Below are positions 17,007 through 25,698 of a stretch of 40,107 nt of DNA, one piece after another (the first letter of the stretch is position 1; every line of letters begins with the position of its first letter). Made by a program: the position numbers and the translations under genes. The stretch lies in NCBI GenBank assembly GCA_025058515.1, contig JANXDW010000018.1:1-40107 (forward strand), written 5' to 3'. Under the pieces are notes generated by a model, which did no database searches, was not told the DNA's origin, and was given only the letters and a program-made list of their open reading frames with translations. Source of the stretch: Aigarchaeota archaeon (GTDB lineage: Archaea > Thermoproteota > Nitrososphaeria_A > Caldarchaeales > Wolframiiraptoraceae).

Positions 17007-18239
17007 TTATCCTCTCCTCGTCGTCGAGTATATTGAGAGCACGTCTCTATCTTTTAGCTTATAGTTTACAGGCAACCTTAAACCTGTTCTAGCATCTATT
17101 GCATAAAGCAATCCATGGGTTAACTCTGTATGGATCTCTCTAGCTAAGTTTTCAACTGTTGAGCCATCGGGTAGTAAGAGGACGTCTGGAAGAATGTTTC
17201 CATGTTTATCGGATAGCTTCTGAGGATCGTAGACAGGATATATCGTGTTCATCTTTAAAACTTTGAATACTGCTACGTTAATCGCAAATTGAACTCCAGT
17301 CCTCATATACTCTCCTAATACTCTCTTAGCTATGAAGTCTAGAGCCCACTTCTGCTTATCTGTCAATCCACTCATCTTGATTATCTCAAAAGTCTCTTGA
17401 CCAGGAATATACTTTATCAATCCTTTCTGCTCAGCTCTTCTTAGAGATAGCTCAGCCTCTGCACTACATGGAACTACTATCTTATCTGGAAGCTGATCTC
17501 TCAACTTCTCAAAATTATCTGGAGCCGGATCTAGGTCTATCTTATTAGCTACAACTATTGTTGGTTTAGCTAATTCTCTAAGTATTTGAGCAAAGTTCTT
17601 ATCGTCTAGAGGTGTCCAATTCTCGAAGTCCTTATCTTTTAGATTACCTATCTCTAAAGCTTGCTCTATATGTTGCTCAGTTATCTTTACCCCTCTAAGT
17701 ATCTCAGCCATGGATTCGCTGAGACTCTTACCAGACTTCACATTCTTGATAATCTTATCATCGTTCTTCTCTATCAACTTCATCAACCACATAACCAGCT
17801 CTTCTTCTATATCGTAGTAGTCTGCTATAGGATTACCTGTTCCAGGCTCAGTTAATCTACCTTCTTCATCAATAGATCCACTTGCATCAACTACATGGAG
17901 TAGTACATCTGATTGGGAGGCGACTGAGAGAAACTGATTTCCAAGACCTTTACCTGCCCAAGCACCTTTAATTAAACCAGGTAGATCTATCAACTCTATA
18001 GGTATATATCTCCAACCATCTATACACGTAGAGTTTCTTGGATTATCTTTTACCTCGAACTCACGGCATACGCATGGAGATGTAACGTTTGCTTTTCCAT
18101 AATTCGGCTGCTTGGTCGTGAACGGGTAAGTCGAGACTTCTGCAGATTCAAGCGTTGCTGCATTAAAGAAAGTTGTCTTACCTGTATTTGTCTTTCCAAT
18201 TAATCCAACTTTAACTATCGCCAAGTTTACCAGCTCCAT
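17007..18239 (-). CDS. YchF/OBG-type translation-associated GTPase
   Basis: A 410-residue P-loop GTPase of the OBG-HflX superfamily. G1 is GLIGKTNTGKTT, G3 is DLPGLIKGAWAGKGLGNQFL, and G4 is VANKIDLDP. A TGS domain occupies roughly the last 80 residues (HGLLYAIDARTGLRLPVNYKLKDRDVLSIYSTTR). A helical insert (about 150-220) lies between G3 and G4. The archaeal members of this family bind nucleotide and associate with ribosomes; their detailed role is not settled. An inserted CVCREF...TCID segment just before G3 carries three cysteines that might bind metal. Confidence 0.9.
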   Translation of the reverse strand: MELVNLAIVKVGLIGKTNTGKTTFFNAATLESAEVSTYPFTTKQPNYGKANVTSPCVCREFEVKDNPRNSTCIDGWRYIPIELIDLPGLIKGAWAGKGLGNQFLSVASQSDVLLHVVDASGSIDEEGRLTEPGTGNPIADYYDIEEELVMWLMKLIEKNDDKIIKNVKSGKSLSESMAEILRGVKITEQHIEQALEIGNLKDKDFENWTPLDDKNFAQILRELAKPTIVVANKIDLDPAPDNFEKLRDQLPDKIVVPCSAEAELSLRRAEQKGLIKYIPGQETFEIIKMSGLTDKQKWALDFIAKRVLGEYMRTGVQFAINVAVFKVLKMNTIYPVYDPQKLSDKHGNILPDVLLLPDGSTVENLAREIHTELTHGLLYAIDARTGLRLPVNYKLKDRDVLSIYSTTRRG

Positions 18240-18331
18240 ATGATATATCTAGCAATTAGATAAAAGCATTACTTATGTAGAAGAATGAGATATCATAGAG
18301 AAAGATGATATTATACCGTAGAATATCTCTC

Positions 18332-18466
18332 TTATAAACTTCTCCAATGTTTAGCGTATCCAGTATCTTTATCCTTCTTATCCTGAGGTTTAATAAGTGG
18401 TAGGTTGGGAGGAATCTCTACATGCTATATTTCGATATCGTTATCGTTCAAGATATACATAATCAT
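18332..18466 (-). pseudogene. Small coding-like frame with an in-frame amber, downstream of glyA
   Basis: On the strand of glyA, starting 40 bases after its stop, an ATG at 18466 opens a frame MIMYILNDNDIEI, then TAG (18427-18425), then 30 sense codons containing IPPNLPLIKPQ and DTGYAKHWRSL, ending in TAA at 18332. The downstream stretch has natural-looking charged and aromatic composition but no ATG, GTG or TTG of its own. It may be a decayed small gene, a read-through product, or chance. The family is not recognised. glyA itself ends in TAG, so amber is used as an ordinary stop here. Confidence 0.3.
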
Positions 18467-18506
18467 GTAGACTGCTGGGTAGATACTATATGGAGTATTG
18501 AAGAAT

Positions 18507-19835
18507 CTATCTTATCTTTATGTACTGGTATGCTTCTGTCTGAGAACTGAATGCGTATTGGACGTGCTGGAACTGTTTTCTAAACTCTCTAACTCTAGCA
18601 GCTACTTCTCTCGGTTCTCTACCATCAACTAAGACAAGCTTGATGAACTCTGCGATCTCTTTCATCTCCTCTTCTCTCATCCCCAGCCTAGTTACTTCTT
18701 GAGTACCCATCCTTATCCCGCTGGGAGTCCTGTAATCCGTCTTCAACCTATAGTCTTTCGGTATCAGATTCCTATTCAAGATTATATTTGCTTCTTCAAG
18801 CTTTTTCTCAGCTTTCATACCATCCATAAATCTACTGACATCTGCCACCAGTGTATGAGACTCAGTATATCCTCTATGCTCATAGAGTACTTCAATCCCT
18901 TTCTCGTGAAGAGACTCTGCAAGAGCTTTAGCATTCTTAACTATCTGGCGTGCATATTCTTCATAGAATGCGAGAGCTTCTGCTAAAGCTATGGCCACCC
19001 CTGCCACAGCGTGAAGATGATGATTAGAATGTAGTCCTGGGAAGATTACCCGCTTAAAATCTTCAGAATACTTATTCCATGAGAGTATCATTCCATGCTG
19101 TGGTCCAGCTAAAGTTTTATGAGTGCTAAGAGTTACAGCATCTGCTCCTTCTCTTAGTGGATCTTGAAAAACTTTTCCAGCGATCAATCCAGCAACATGC
19201 GCTGCATCATAGACTACCTTAGCATCGTATTCTGCTGCAAGCTCAGCTACCTCCTTAACGGGATGTGGGAATAGGAAGACGCTTGCACCTAGCATAAACA
19301 GTCTAGGTTTCTTCCCCTCTTCTCTCATAAGTTTCTCCAACCTCTTCCTAGTTCCATCGATATCTATCATGAAATTCTCTTCATCGAACTCGTATCTCTC
19401 GACGTCTAGATTTCTAACCACCCCCGCTGTCCCACCCCACTTGAGCTTACCATGACTTATATGACCTCCATGAGGTATTGCGAGAGCGACCATCAAGTCT
19501 CCAGGGTTAGCGAAGACGATGTAAGCCGATATATTTGCCATTACACCTGAGATCGGTCGAACATCTACAAATTCTGCATCATATACCTTTTTACCTAATT
19601 CTATAGCTAGAAGCTCTACTTGGTCGATGTATCTACATCCTGCGTACAATCTCTCTCCAGGCCATCCTTCAGCATACCTATTCCCGAAATCAGAGATGAG
19701 CGCTTCTCTAACAGCTGGGCTTGGAATATTCTCGCTCGCGATAAGAGGTATAGAATCTCTAAACCATCTATGATGCTCCTCCATTAAGTTCAAGACCTTC
19801 TGGAAAGCCTCTCTACCATAATCTACTTTATTCAA
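18507..19835 (-). CDS. glyA: Serine hydroxymethyltransferase
   Basis: A 442-residue fold-type I PLP enzyme. It has the N-terminal SHMT block RDSIPLIASENIPSPAVREA, GNRYAEGWPGERLYAG, the substrate-site HGGHISHG, YDAAHVAGLIAG, and the PLP lysine in TLSTHKTLAGPQHG. It interconverts serine and glycine while charging the one-carbon carrier, which in archaea is often a modified pterin. Length fits the archaeal form. A long (~420 bp) upstream gap precedes it and holds one possible small membrane ORF. A coding-like short frame follows it on the same strand. Confidence 0.96.
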   Translation of the reverse strand: MNKVDYGREAFQKVLNLMEEHHRWFRDSIPLIASENIPSPAVREALISDFGNRYAEGWPGERLYAGCRYIDQVELLAIELGKKVYDAEFVDVRPISGVMANISAYIVFANPGDLMVALAIPHGGHISHGKLKWGGTAGVVRNLDVERYEFDEENFMIDIDGTRKRLEKLMREEGKKPRLFMLGASVFLFPHPVKEVAELAAEYDAKVVYDAAHVAGLIAGKVFQDPLREGADAVTLSTHKTLAGPQHGMILSWNKYSEDFKRVIFPGLHSNHHLHAVAGVAIALAEALAFYEEYARQIVKNAKALAESLHEKGIEVLYEHRGYTESHTLVADVSRFMDGMKAEKKLEEANIILNRNLIPKDYRLKTDYRTPSGIRMGTQEVTRLGMREEEMKEIAEFIKLVLVDGREPREVAARVREFRKQFQHVQYAFSSQTEAYQYIKIR

Positions 19836-19920
19836 CTATCCGAAACCTCAAGAAATCTTCTAACATTTAATAATAAAACTCTTTCATCCTCCTCTTAAAA
19901 AGAGTGAGTAAGAAGCGGTA

Positions 19921-19945
19921 TCTTCTACTAAAAATTGATAGAAGA
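19921..19945. repeat. Inverted repeat upstream of glyA
   Basis: TCTTCTA (19921-19927) and TAGAAGA (19939-19945) form a perfect 7-bp stem with an 11-base loop about 90 bases upstream of the glyA start. It could be an operator or a transcript hairpin; no family was recognised. Confidence 0.3.
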
Positions 19946-20053
19946 AGGGTATTTGTCTAGATTTATATAAATAATGTCAATGGTCTTATTAGATGATAAA
20001 GTTGTAGAGTATTAATCTTACTGAAAATATAAGCAGAGTATAGAGAGAATTTC

Positions 20054-20146
20054 TCACCATATAAAGAATCCCATTATTATTAAGGCTGCTATTGCTGCAG
20101 CCTCTAAAGCTATGAGAAATAATAATTTAAACATACTATAGGTCAT
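20054..20146 (-). CDS. Putative 30-residue single-pass membrane microprotein
   Basis: An ATG at 20146 preceded by GGGTGACATAC (Shine-Dalgarno-like GGTGA at 20151-20155, 5 to 8 bases away) opens a 30-codon frame ending in TGA. After the short polar start MTYSMFK the product is one continuous hydrophobic helix, LLFLIALEAAAIAALIIMGFFIW, with a single buried glutamate. That resembles small accessory subunits of membrane complexes in general, but no family can be named. It lies alone in a 420-bp gap between glyA and the Nudix gene. It is too short for the ORF track. Confidence 0.45.
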   Translation of the reverse strand: MTYSMFKLLFLIALEAAAIAALIIMGFFIW

Positions 20147-20221
20147 GTATGTCACCCTTAATTCACCAGTAGATATCTAGCTGAGCGTAGATTTATCAAT
20201 TCTCTTTCTAGAAGAGAGGAG

Positions 20222-20249
20222 AATTATTCTCGTAGATTCTAGAATAATT
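20222..20249. terminator. Hairpin after the Nudix gene
   Basis: AATTATTC (20222-20229) and GAATAATT (20242-20249) form an 8-bp inverted repeat just beyond the 3' end of the Nudix gene on the minus strand. A smaller GAGAATTATTCTC palindrome overlaps it. This may be a terminator or an mRNA end-stabilising hairpin. Confidence 0.35.
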
Positions 20250-20257
20250 TAGAAGAA

Positions 20258-20797
20258 TTACAAGGTTCTAGAGATTATTGGTAGTGCTTGCTCAAGGATT
20301 CTCGCAGTCATGCCCCAGATAATCCAGTTACCGCTTCTAAATCCTAGAACACTCTTCTTAGAGCCGTCGGGAAGCTCTACTATCGCCTCCATCTTCTCCA
20401 AATCTTTTATAGAAGCCCAGAAATAAGTAGAAAGTTCTTCAGACAATCTTATCAAAGGTTTAGAAGATGTTCTAGCTAAGAAGGGTATAACTTTTAATTC
20501 AGGCTCATTCTTTGGAGAGACTTCACTTAAAATATCTACGAGCTCCATATCTTTATCAAGTCTAAGCCCCGTCTCTTCTAAGAGCTCTCTCATAGCAGTA
20601 TCAAGTAGGCTTTTATCTTTAGGCTCCCATCTACCTCCGGGAAAAGCAACATGTCCAGACCATCTATCTCTTTCAGAAATCTTCCTTACTACGAAGAGTA
20701 TTTCTGGAGGATTAGAACTGGTCGTGTACAGCACTACTACTGCAGCCTTTTTCTCTCCACCAGATATATCAGGAGCATTCTTCAACCTCTTTATCAA
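20258..20797 (-). CDS. Nudix hydrolase, CoA-pyrophosphatase-like
   Basis: A 179-residue Nudix protein. The segment RDRWSGHVAFPGGRWEPKDK followed by LLDTAMRELLEETGL is the Nudix box, with the one-residue-longer spacing seen in the NudL/NUDT7 CoA pyrophosphatase group; their hallmark upstream motif is similar to the SGHVAFPGG here. These enzymes hydrolyse CoA or related nucleoside diphosphates in the cytoplasm. The substrate assignment is an inference from motif similarity. It is on the minus strand, downstream of the SIMPL gene by about 106 bp. Confidence 0.87.
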   Translation of the reverse strand: MIKRLKNAPDISGGEKKAAVVVLYTTSSNPPEILFVVRKISERDRWSGHVAFPGGRWEPKDKSLLDTAMRELLEETGLRLDKDMELVDILSEVSPKNEPELKVIPFLARTSSKPLIRLSEELSTYFWASIKDLEKMEAIVELPDGSKKSVLGFRSGNWIIWGMTARILEQALPIISRTL

Positions 20798-20903
20798 CAG
20801 TCTCTCATCTGAAAAACATACTCGAGATTAATAAATTAAACAGTAATTACACGTTTATAGTCTGGGTTTGGAGAAGACTTAAAAAGAAAAAGAGGGTGGT
20901 TTA

Positions 20904-21665
20904 TCAAGCCGCCGGCCCTAGGTTAAAGAGTATCCTCACGGTTACTTTTAGTTCTCCTTCTCCTGGGATGATAGGTGTTGTCGATTCTCCTACGGCCACA
21001 TTCTTATAGACTATCGGTGGTGAATAGTCTACATCCGACATATCTACAGATTCTATACCTATGACCTTCAGTCCTAGTGTCTCAGCTATTATGCTGGCTT
21101 TGGTCTTAGCATCTTCTACAGCAGCTTTAATTGCGTTCATCTTTAAGTTAGCAATCTTCTCAGAAGACAGAGTATAGGCCAGTCCATCAAGTCTATCTGT
21201 ACCTGCTTTTACTGATTCATCTATGACTCTACCTAACTTCTCCGCATCTCTGACCTTTACCCCAAGCGTATAATATGCTTCATAACCTAGGATCTTCGGA
21301 GGTTTAAGCTCCCAATCGTACATAGGATACAAGTTTACGTATTTAGTCTCCATGTCTCTCTCACTTATCCCAAGAGACTTCAACGCATCGATTACTGCAG
21401 CTACTTTACTATTACAATTTGTCAAGGCTTCGTGAGCTGTCTCACCTCTACCGATCATCGTCAAAGTTATATCAAATAGATCTGGAGCGTATTTTACAGA
21501 GCCGTATCCTACAATCGTTAGAGTGGTTTTTGAAGAATCTTTTTCATTTGTCTGCGTTGCTGTAGCTTGATTAACCGAGGTTATTAAAGCATTGCTGAGT
21601 AGAGCGAGGGCTATGATTAGGGCGACGGTTGATGCTCCGAACACTGCGCTTCTCAATCTCATCAA
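20904..21665 (-). CDS. SIMPL domain (DUF541) secreted protein
   Basis: A 253-residue protein. Residues ~8-28 form a signal peptide or anchor (VFGASTVALIIALALLSNALI). The rest is the SIMPL/DUF541 fold: LTIVGYGSVKYAPDLFDITLTMIGRGETAHEA, then LKSLGISERDMETKYVNLYPMYDW, YEAYYTLGVKVRDAEKLGRVIDES, and VEDAKTKASIIAETLGLKV. Family members are periplasmic or surface proteins linked to oxidative stress and envelope integrity, with no defined reaction. A Thr/Lys/Ser-rich stretch links the anchor and the domain. Confidence 0.88.
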   Translation of the reverse strand: MMRLRSAVFGASTVALIIALALLSNALITSVNQATATQTNEKDSSKTTLTIVGYGSVKYAPDLFDITLTMIGRGETAHEALTNCNSKVAAVIDALKSLGISERDMETKYVNLYPMYDWELKPPKILGYEAYYTLGVKVRDAEKLGRVIDESVKAGTDRLDGLAYTLSSEKIANLKMNAIKAAVEDAKTKASIIAETLGLKVIGIESVDMSDVDYSPPIVYKNVAVGESTTPIIPGEGELKVTVRILFNLGPAA

Positions 21666-21807
21666 GTATATAGTAGTTTAAGTTGTTATTATTTCTAGTA
21701 AATGTTACGCCTTGTTCTATTTTCTAGACATAATCATAAAAATATAGAGTAGGGTATACATTAGCGTAGATCGTTAAATATAGGAGATTCTAATTCATGA
21801 TCGAGCT

Positions 21808-23052
21808 TTGAACCAAAGGATAGATGCATGGCTTCAATGTATTAGCTGCCGTAGTATTTATCCTCTTGATTATAGAGGGTATGCATGTGAGAAGTGTGGA
21901 GATCTTCTAGATGTAGTATTAGACTTGGATAAGGTAGAGGTACGGAGTTGGAGTATATTCAGAGATAGATCTAGAGGTGTTTGGAGATACCGTGAACTGA
22001 TACCAGTAGACTTCTCTAAGAGGGTAACGCTCAGAGAAGGTGGAACGCCATTAATAGATTGTAAACGTCTTAATGAGTGGGTAGGCGTAAAAGAGCTCTA
22101 CTTAAAGTTTGAGGGAGCTAATCCAACTGGAAGCTTTAAAGATAGAGGTATGACGGTTGCAGTAACGAAAGCGTTAGAACTTAACGTGAGAGGAGTTATC
22201 TGTGCATCTACTGGAAATACTGCAGCTTCTCTAGCTGCTTATGCTTCTAGAGCAGGACTACCATGTATAACGATAATACCTGAAGGAGCTGCACTTGGAA
22301 AGATCTTTCAAGCAATTGCTTATGGAGCTATCCTTATCAAGATCAAAGGTAGCTTTGACCAAGCTTTAAAGATCGTGATATCTGTAGTAGGAGAACTAGG
22401 TCTCTACTTACTTAACTCGATCAATACTTGGAGGCTTGAAGGGCAGAAGACTCTCGGGTATGAGCTGGCCGAGGAGGTTGATGGAGAGTATTTAGTCTCT
22501 GTACCAGTTGGAAACTGTGGAAATATAGCTGCTATATGGAAAGGGTTCAGCGAGCTGAAGTATCTAGGGTTGATAGATGAAGCTCCTAGAATGTTCGGAG
22601 TTCAAGCAGAAGGTGCATCACCTTTTGCAAAGATGGTTGAAGAGTGTAGAGAGAAGATTGAACCAGTTGAAAATCCTCAGACTATTGCTTCAGCTATAAG
22701 AATAGGTAGACCAGTAAATTGGAAGAAAGCTTTGAGAGCTGTTAGAGAATCTAGAGGAGGAGTTGAAGTAGTCTCTGATGGAGAGATACTTGAAGCTCAG
22801 AGAGCTATCGCTAGGTTGGAGGGGTTAGGCGTTGAGCCAGCATCTGCTGCATCAGTTGCAGGAGTAAAAAAGATGGTAGCGGAAGGTAGAATAGATAGAG
22901 GTGAGAAGGTTGTATGCATATGTACGGGACACTTGCTTAAAGACCCTAATCCCGACCTCTTTAAACCATTCACAATTTTAGAGACTGAACCAGATCTCCA
23001 GAAGATAATTAAAGAGCTTACAGAGATAACCTCTATCATTAAAATCCAGTAA
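21808..23052 (+). CDS. thrC: Threonine synthase
   Basis: A 414-residue fold-type II PLP enzyme. The N-terminal zinc ribbon has C11/C14 (CISC) and C27/C30 (CEKC). The PLP lysine is in NPTGSFKDRGMTVA and a phosphate/PLP loop is SVPVGNCGNIAA. It converts O-phosphohomoserine to threonine. TTG 21808 is the only good in-frame start before the zinc ribbon. Length and motif order match archaeal threonine synthase; cysteate synthase is a close relative and cannot be fully excluded. It stands alone. Confidence 0.92.
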   Translation: MNQRIDAWLQCISCRSIYPLDYRGYACEKCGDLLDVVLDLDKVEVRSWSIFRDRSRGVWRYRELIPVDFSKRVTLREGGTPLIDCKRLNEWVGVKELYLKFEGANPTGSFKDRGMTVAVTKALELNVRGVICASTGNTAASLAAYASRAGLPCITIIPEGAALGKIFQAIAYGAILIKIKGSFDQALKIVISVVGELGLYLLNSINTWRLEGQKTLGYELAEEVDGEYLVSVPVGNCGNIAAIWKGFSELKYLGLIDEAPRMFGVQAEGASPFAKMVEECREKIEPVENPQTIASAIRIGRPVNWKKALRAVRESRGGVEVVSDGEILEAQRAIARLEGLGVEPASAASVAGVKKMVAEGRIDRGEKVVCICTGHLLKDPNPDLFKPFTILETEPDLQKIIKELTEITSIIKIQ

Positions 23053-23183
23053 ACCAGATCATACATCATAATCATTAACTAGAAGATTTTTAGATTTAGA
23101 GAGCAAGTAATATTTATGTCTTCTCCAAGATTAATAGCTAGATAAACGAAGAGTATTCATGGAACCATGCGTAAATTAATATT

Positions 23184-23190
23184 GCTCCGG
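23184..23190 (+). repeat. Upstream copy of the tRNA-Glu acceptor 5' strand
   Basis: GCTCCGG occurs here and again 15 bases on as the true acceptor 5' strand at 23199-23205. Both copies could pair with CCGGAGC at the tRNA 3' end. Since only the second copy continues into a normal D arm, this one is assigned to the leader. Confidence 0.7.
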
Positions 23191-23198
23191 ATGAGGAG

Positions 23199-23293
23199 GC
23201 TCCGGTAGAGCTATAGAAAGACGCCGAGTATAGCCAGGTCAAGTATGCGGGCCTCTCGAGCCCGAGACCCGGGTTCAAATCCCGGCCGGAGCA
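23199..23293 (+). tRNA. tRNA-Glu(CTC) with an intron near position 10/11
   Basis: The acceptor GCTCCGG pairs perfectly with CCGGAGC, followed by discriminator A23293. The anticodon stem is CGGGC/GCCCG with loop CTCTCGA, giving anticodon CTC at 23255-23257. The T arm is CCGGG-TTCAAAT-CCCGG. The D arm can be formed only if about 20 bases (23209-23228) are removed after GCTCCGGTAG, which restores GTAT-loop-GTAT. The spliced tRNA is 75 nt. CGGT can pair with GCCG at the intron end, one pair G-T, but the inner helix is weak, so the splice motif is relaxed. CCA is not encoded. Confidence 0.92.
23209..23228 (+). other. tRNA-Glu intron, position ~10/11
   Basis: The 20-nt segment AGCTATAGAAAGACGCCGAG interrupts the start of the D arm. 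Because of a shared TAG/GAG edge the boundary could slide one or two bases. The best bulge-helix-bulge fit is the 10/11 placement. Confidence 0.7.
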
Positions 23294-23322
23294 TATCGAT
23301 TTATTCAGATACTTATGAAGGA

Positions 23323-23955
23323 TTATCTATGTCTTACATGTCCTGAGACGATGTACTCTACTGCATCGCAGATGTAGGTTGCATGGTCGGCGATCCTCTC
23401 GAGGTTCCTAAGCGTTAAAACTATAGCTACATCACATTCTCTTGAGCCATCTCTCTCAAGTGTAATAGCTCTTAGCCTCTCTCTGTAGATCTCATCTATC
23501 TTCTCATCCATCTTCTTGACTTGTCTAGCCATCTCGATATCGAGCTTCTGGAAAGCTTGGAGACTATTCTTGAGCATCTGTCCAATAATATCGCCAGCTT
23601 CAGAGATGGGCGTTAGATCACATTCTAGGAGTGAGCCGAGCATCTGGCTACTCCTCGCAATCTCGAATGCGTACCGACCCAGCCTCAATACACCGTAGGA
23701 GATGTTGATGCATGAGAGGATGTATCTCAGATCTTTGGCGACCGGCTGATATCTAGCTATAAGCTCTGCAGCTATATCGTTTATCTCCTCGTATAAATCT
23801 CTAAGCTTCTTCGCAGAATCGTATAGTTCTTTATCTACATCTCTATACTTCAGTATACCCTCGATACTCTTGTTGAAAGACTCTATCCCCATGTTAAACA
23901 TCTCTTCAACCCGTTTAGAGAGTAGTTGGAGTCCAACATCGAGTATCCTGCTCAT
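23323..23955 (-). CDS. phoU: PhoU phosphate-uptake accessory protein
   Basis: A 210-residue helical PhoU protein with two internal three-helix repeats; the second contains LTLRNLERIADHATYICDAVEYI. In the first, the corresponding YDSAKKLRDLYEEINDIAAELIARYQPVAKDLRYIL is visible. PhoU proteins bind metal clusters, restrain the Pst transporter and pass on phosphate status. It is the last gene of the pst operon, 7 bp after pstB. The tRNA-Glu gene lies 29 bp beyond its stop on the other strand. Confidence 0.93.
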   Translation of the reverse strand: MSRILDVGLQLLSKRVEEMFNMGIESFNKSIEGILKYRDVDKELYDSAKKLRDLYEEINDIAAELIARYQPVAKDLRYILSCINISYGVLRLGRYAFEIARSSQMLGSLLECDLTPISEAGDIIGQMLKNSLQAFQKLDIEMARQVKKMDEKIDEIYRERLRAITLERDGSRECDVAIVLTLRNLERIADHATYICDAVEYIVSGHVRHR

Positions 23956-23962
23956 CTCCTGC

Positions 23963-24811
23963 TCACCCTATACGCCCGCTGATGTAATCCTCAGTCCTCT
24001 TATCCCTCGGGTTGGTGAAGATCTCCTTAGTAGCTCCGTACTCTATTATTCTTCCAACCATATGGTCGTCAGGCATCATGACGACGGTGTAGTCAGAGAC
24101 TCGGGCTGCTTGAAGCATATTGTGAGTAACGATTATTATCGTGTATTCATCTTTTATAGATCGTAGAAGAGATTCTATTCTAGCGGTTGATATTGGGTCA
24201 AGAGATACTGTAGGCTCATCGAGTAGTAGGACCTCTGGGTCCACGGCTAGAGAACGTGCAATACAGAGTCTCTGCTGCTGTCCACCTGAGAGGCTGTAGG
24301 CATGACTATCAAGCCTATCTTTAACCTCATCCCAGAGTGCAGCCTTGACGAGAGCATCCTTAACCTTCTTGTAGAGCTCGTCTTTAGTGAGCTTGAACCC
24401 ATTCACCTTTAGACCGAATGCAACGTTATCAAATATGCTGAAGGGGAATGGGTTAGGCCGCTGGAAGACCATAGAGATCCGTGAGCGGATGAAGACAGGG
24501 TCTACATCCTTAGAATAGATATCGACCCCATTAAAGTATACTTTTCCGTAGACTTTAGCGTTAGGTATGAGATCGTTCAGCCTATTAATAGATCTTAGTA
24601 AGGTTGATTTACCACATCCTGAGGGTCCGATTATCGCTGTAATGTAATGCTTCTTGAACGAGATGCTTATACCATCTATAGCCACCTTATCTCCATAAAC
24701 TACTTTAAGGTTTTCAACCTTTACAACCTCCGGCTCAGATGAATCACTCATCTTATCTTTACCTGGCCCCAAATACTCTGACAATAATTGAGTATATGAC
24801 TTTATCATCAT
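23963..24811 (-). CDS. pstB: Phosphate ABC transporter ATPase PstB
   Basis: A 282-residue ABC ATPase. Walker A is GPSGCGKST, the Q-loop region holds SMVFQRPNPFP (the PstB-specific block), the signature is LSGGQQQRL, Walker B is VLLLDEPT, and the switch is VTHN. It drives phosphate import with PstC and PstA. The track start (24811) overlaps pstA by 4 bp. An internal ATG at residue 21 (MSDSSEPEVVK) with AGGT upstream gives a size nearer to other PstB proteins, so either start is possible. Confidence 0.96.
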   Translation of the reverse strand: MMIKSYTQLLSEYLGPGKDKMSDSSEPEVVKVENLKVVYGDKVAIDGISISFKKHYITAIIGPSGCGKSTLLRSINRLNDLIPNAKVYGKVYFNGVDIYSKDVDPVFIRSRISMVFQRPNPFPFSIFDNVAFGLKVNGFKLTKDELYKKVKDALVKAALWDEVKDRLDSHAYSLSGGQQQRLCIARSLAVDPEVLLLDEPTVSLDPISTARIESLLRSIKDEYTIIIVTHNMLQAARVSDYTVVMMPDDHMVGRIIEYGATKEIFTNPRDKRTEDYISGRIG

Positions 24812-25698
24812 AGCTGTCCCGCCCTCTTTATAAGGAAATACCTTAAGCCAATAACTATGCCGTTAAGGATCAAGAGTACTAGTAAGAGGATTATGATCCC
24901 TGCGGATGATAATTCTATGAAGGCTTGTTGGGGTCTGCTGATCCAGTTGTAGAGTTGGAGGGGTATGACGGTGAACTTGCTGAAGAGCGATGTGGGGTCT
25001 TCCCTGATGAATATCAGTCCGCTCACGACGAGTATTGGAGCCGCCTCGCCTAGAGCTCTACTGATCCCCAGTATACCGCCGGTCAACATCATGGGTAGAG
25101 CTCTTGGAAGAACTACGTATCGGACAACTTGAAATGTCGTTGCACCTAAAGCATATGCACCATGTCTTAGGTCATCGGGGATTGCTTTTAATGCTTCTAC
25201 AGAAGTAACCGTTACAAGTGGAAGCGTCAGGATTGCGAGAGTGAATGCTCCTGTTATTATGGTTCTACCCATTCCAAGCCAGTAGGCTAGGAAGCCGAGC
25301 CCTACTACACCGAAGATTATAGACGGGACTCCGGCGAGATTAGAGATATTGTAGCTCAGTATAGAAGATAGCTTTCCCCCTCTTGAGTATTCGACTAGAT
25401 AGATTGCGGTCGCCATGCTGATTGGGATGCAGATTAAGGTGGACAGCCCTACCGTGTATATGCTTCCAAGGATCGCTGACCTCATACCTGCCTCGTTAGG
25501 GTTAGCCGATGGATAGTTTGTGATTAGATTCCATGATAGTCTATGGCCTCCGGAGATTATGACTGTTAGTAAGAGGGAGGCGAGGATCGCAACAGCTAGG
25601 AATACTGCGATGCTTAAGATTACTGGTAACAGTCTATCCAAGACCTTCTTAAGCCTCACCCTAGACCTACGTATCTCGGTCAGTATCGGATAGCCCAT
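24808..25698 (-). CDS. pstA: Phosphate ABC transporter permease PstA
   Basis: A 296-residue permease with about six membrane helices. The coupling loop is recognisable as the EAA-like SVEALKAIPDDLRHGAYALGATTFQVVRYVVLPRALP, followed by ISRALGEAAPILVV. It forms the membrane channel with PstC. The start overlaps the end of pstC by 19 bp and the end overlaps pstB by 4 bp, so the genes are translationally coupled. Confidence 0.95.
   Translation of the reverse strand: MGYPILTEIRRSRVRLKKVLDRLLPVILSIAVFLAVAILASLLLTVIISGGHRLSWNLITNYPSANPNEAGMRSAILGSIYTVGLSTLICIPISMATAIYLVEYSRGGKLSSILSYNISNLAGVPSIIFGVVGLGFLAYWLGMGRTIITGAFTLAILTLPLVTVTSVEALKAIPDDLRHGAYALGATTFQVVRYVVLPRALPMMLTGGILGISRALGEAAPILVVSGLIFIREDPTSLFSKFTVIPLQLYNWISRPQQAFIELSSAGIIILLLVLLILNGIVIGLRYFLIKRAGQL

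Noticed and set aside
18422-18550. 42-codon plus-strand ORF with GGGAGG upstream
   Set aside because: It runs antisense into the glyA 3' end and its residues look less protein-like than the opposite strand; the apparent Shine-Dalgarno is likely chance.
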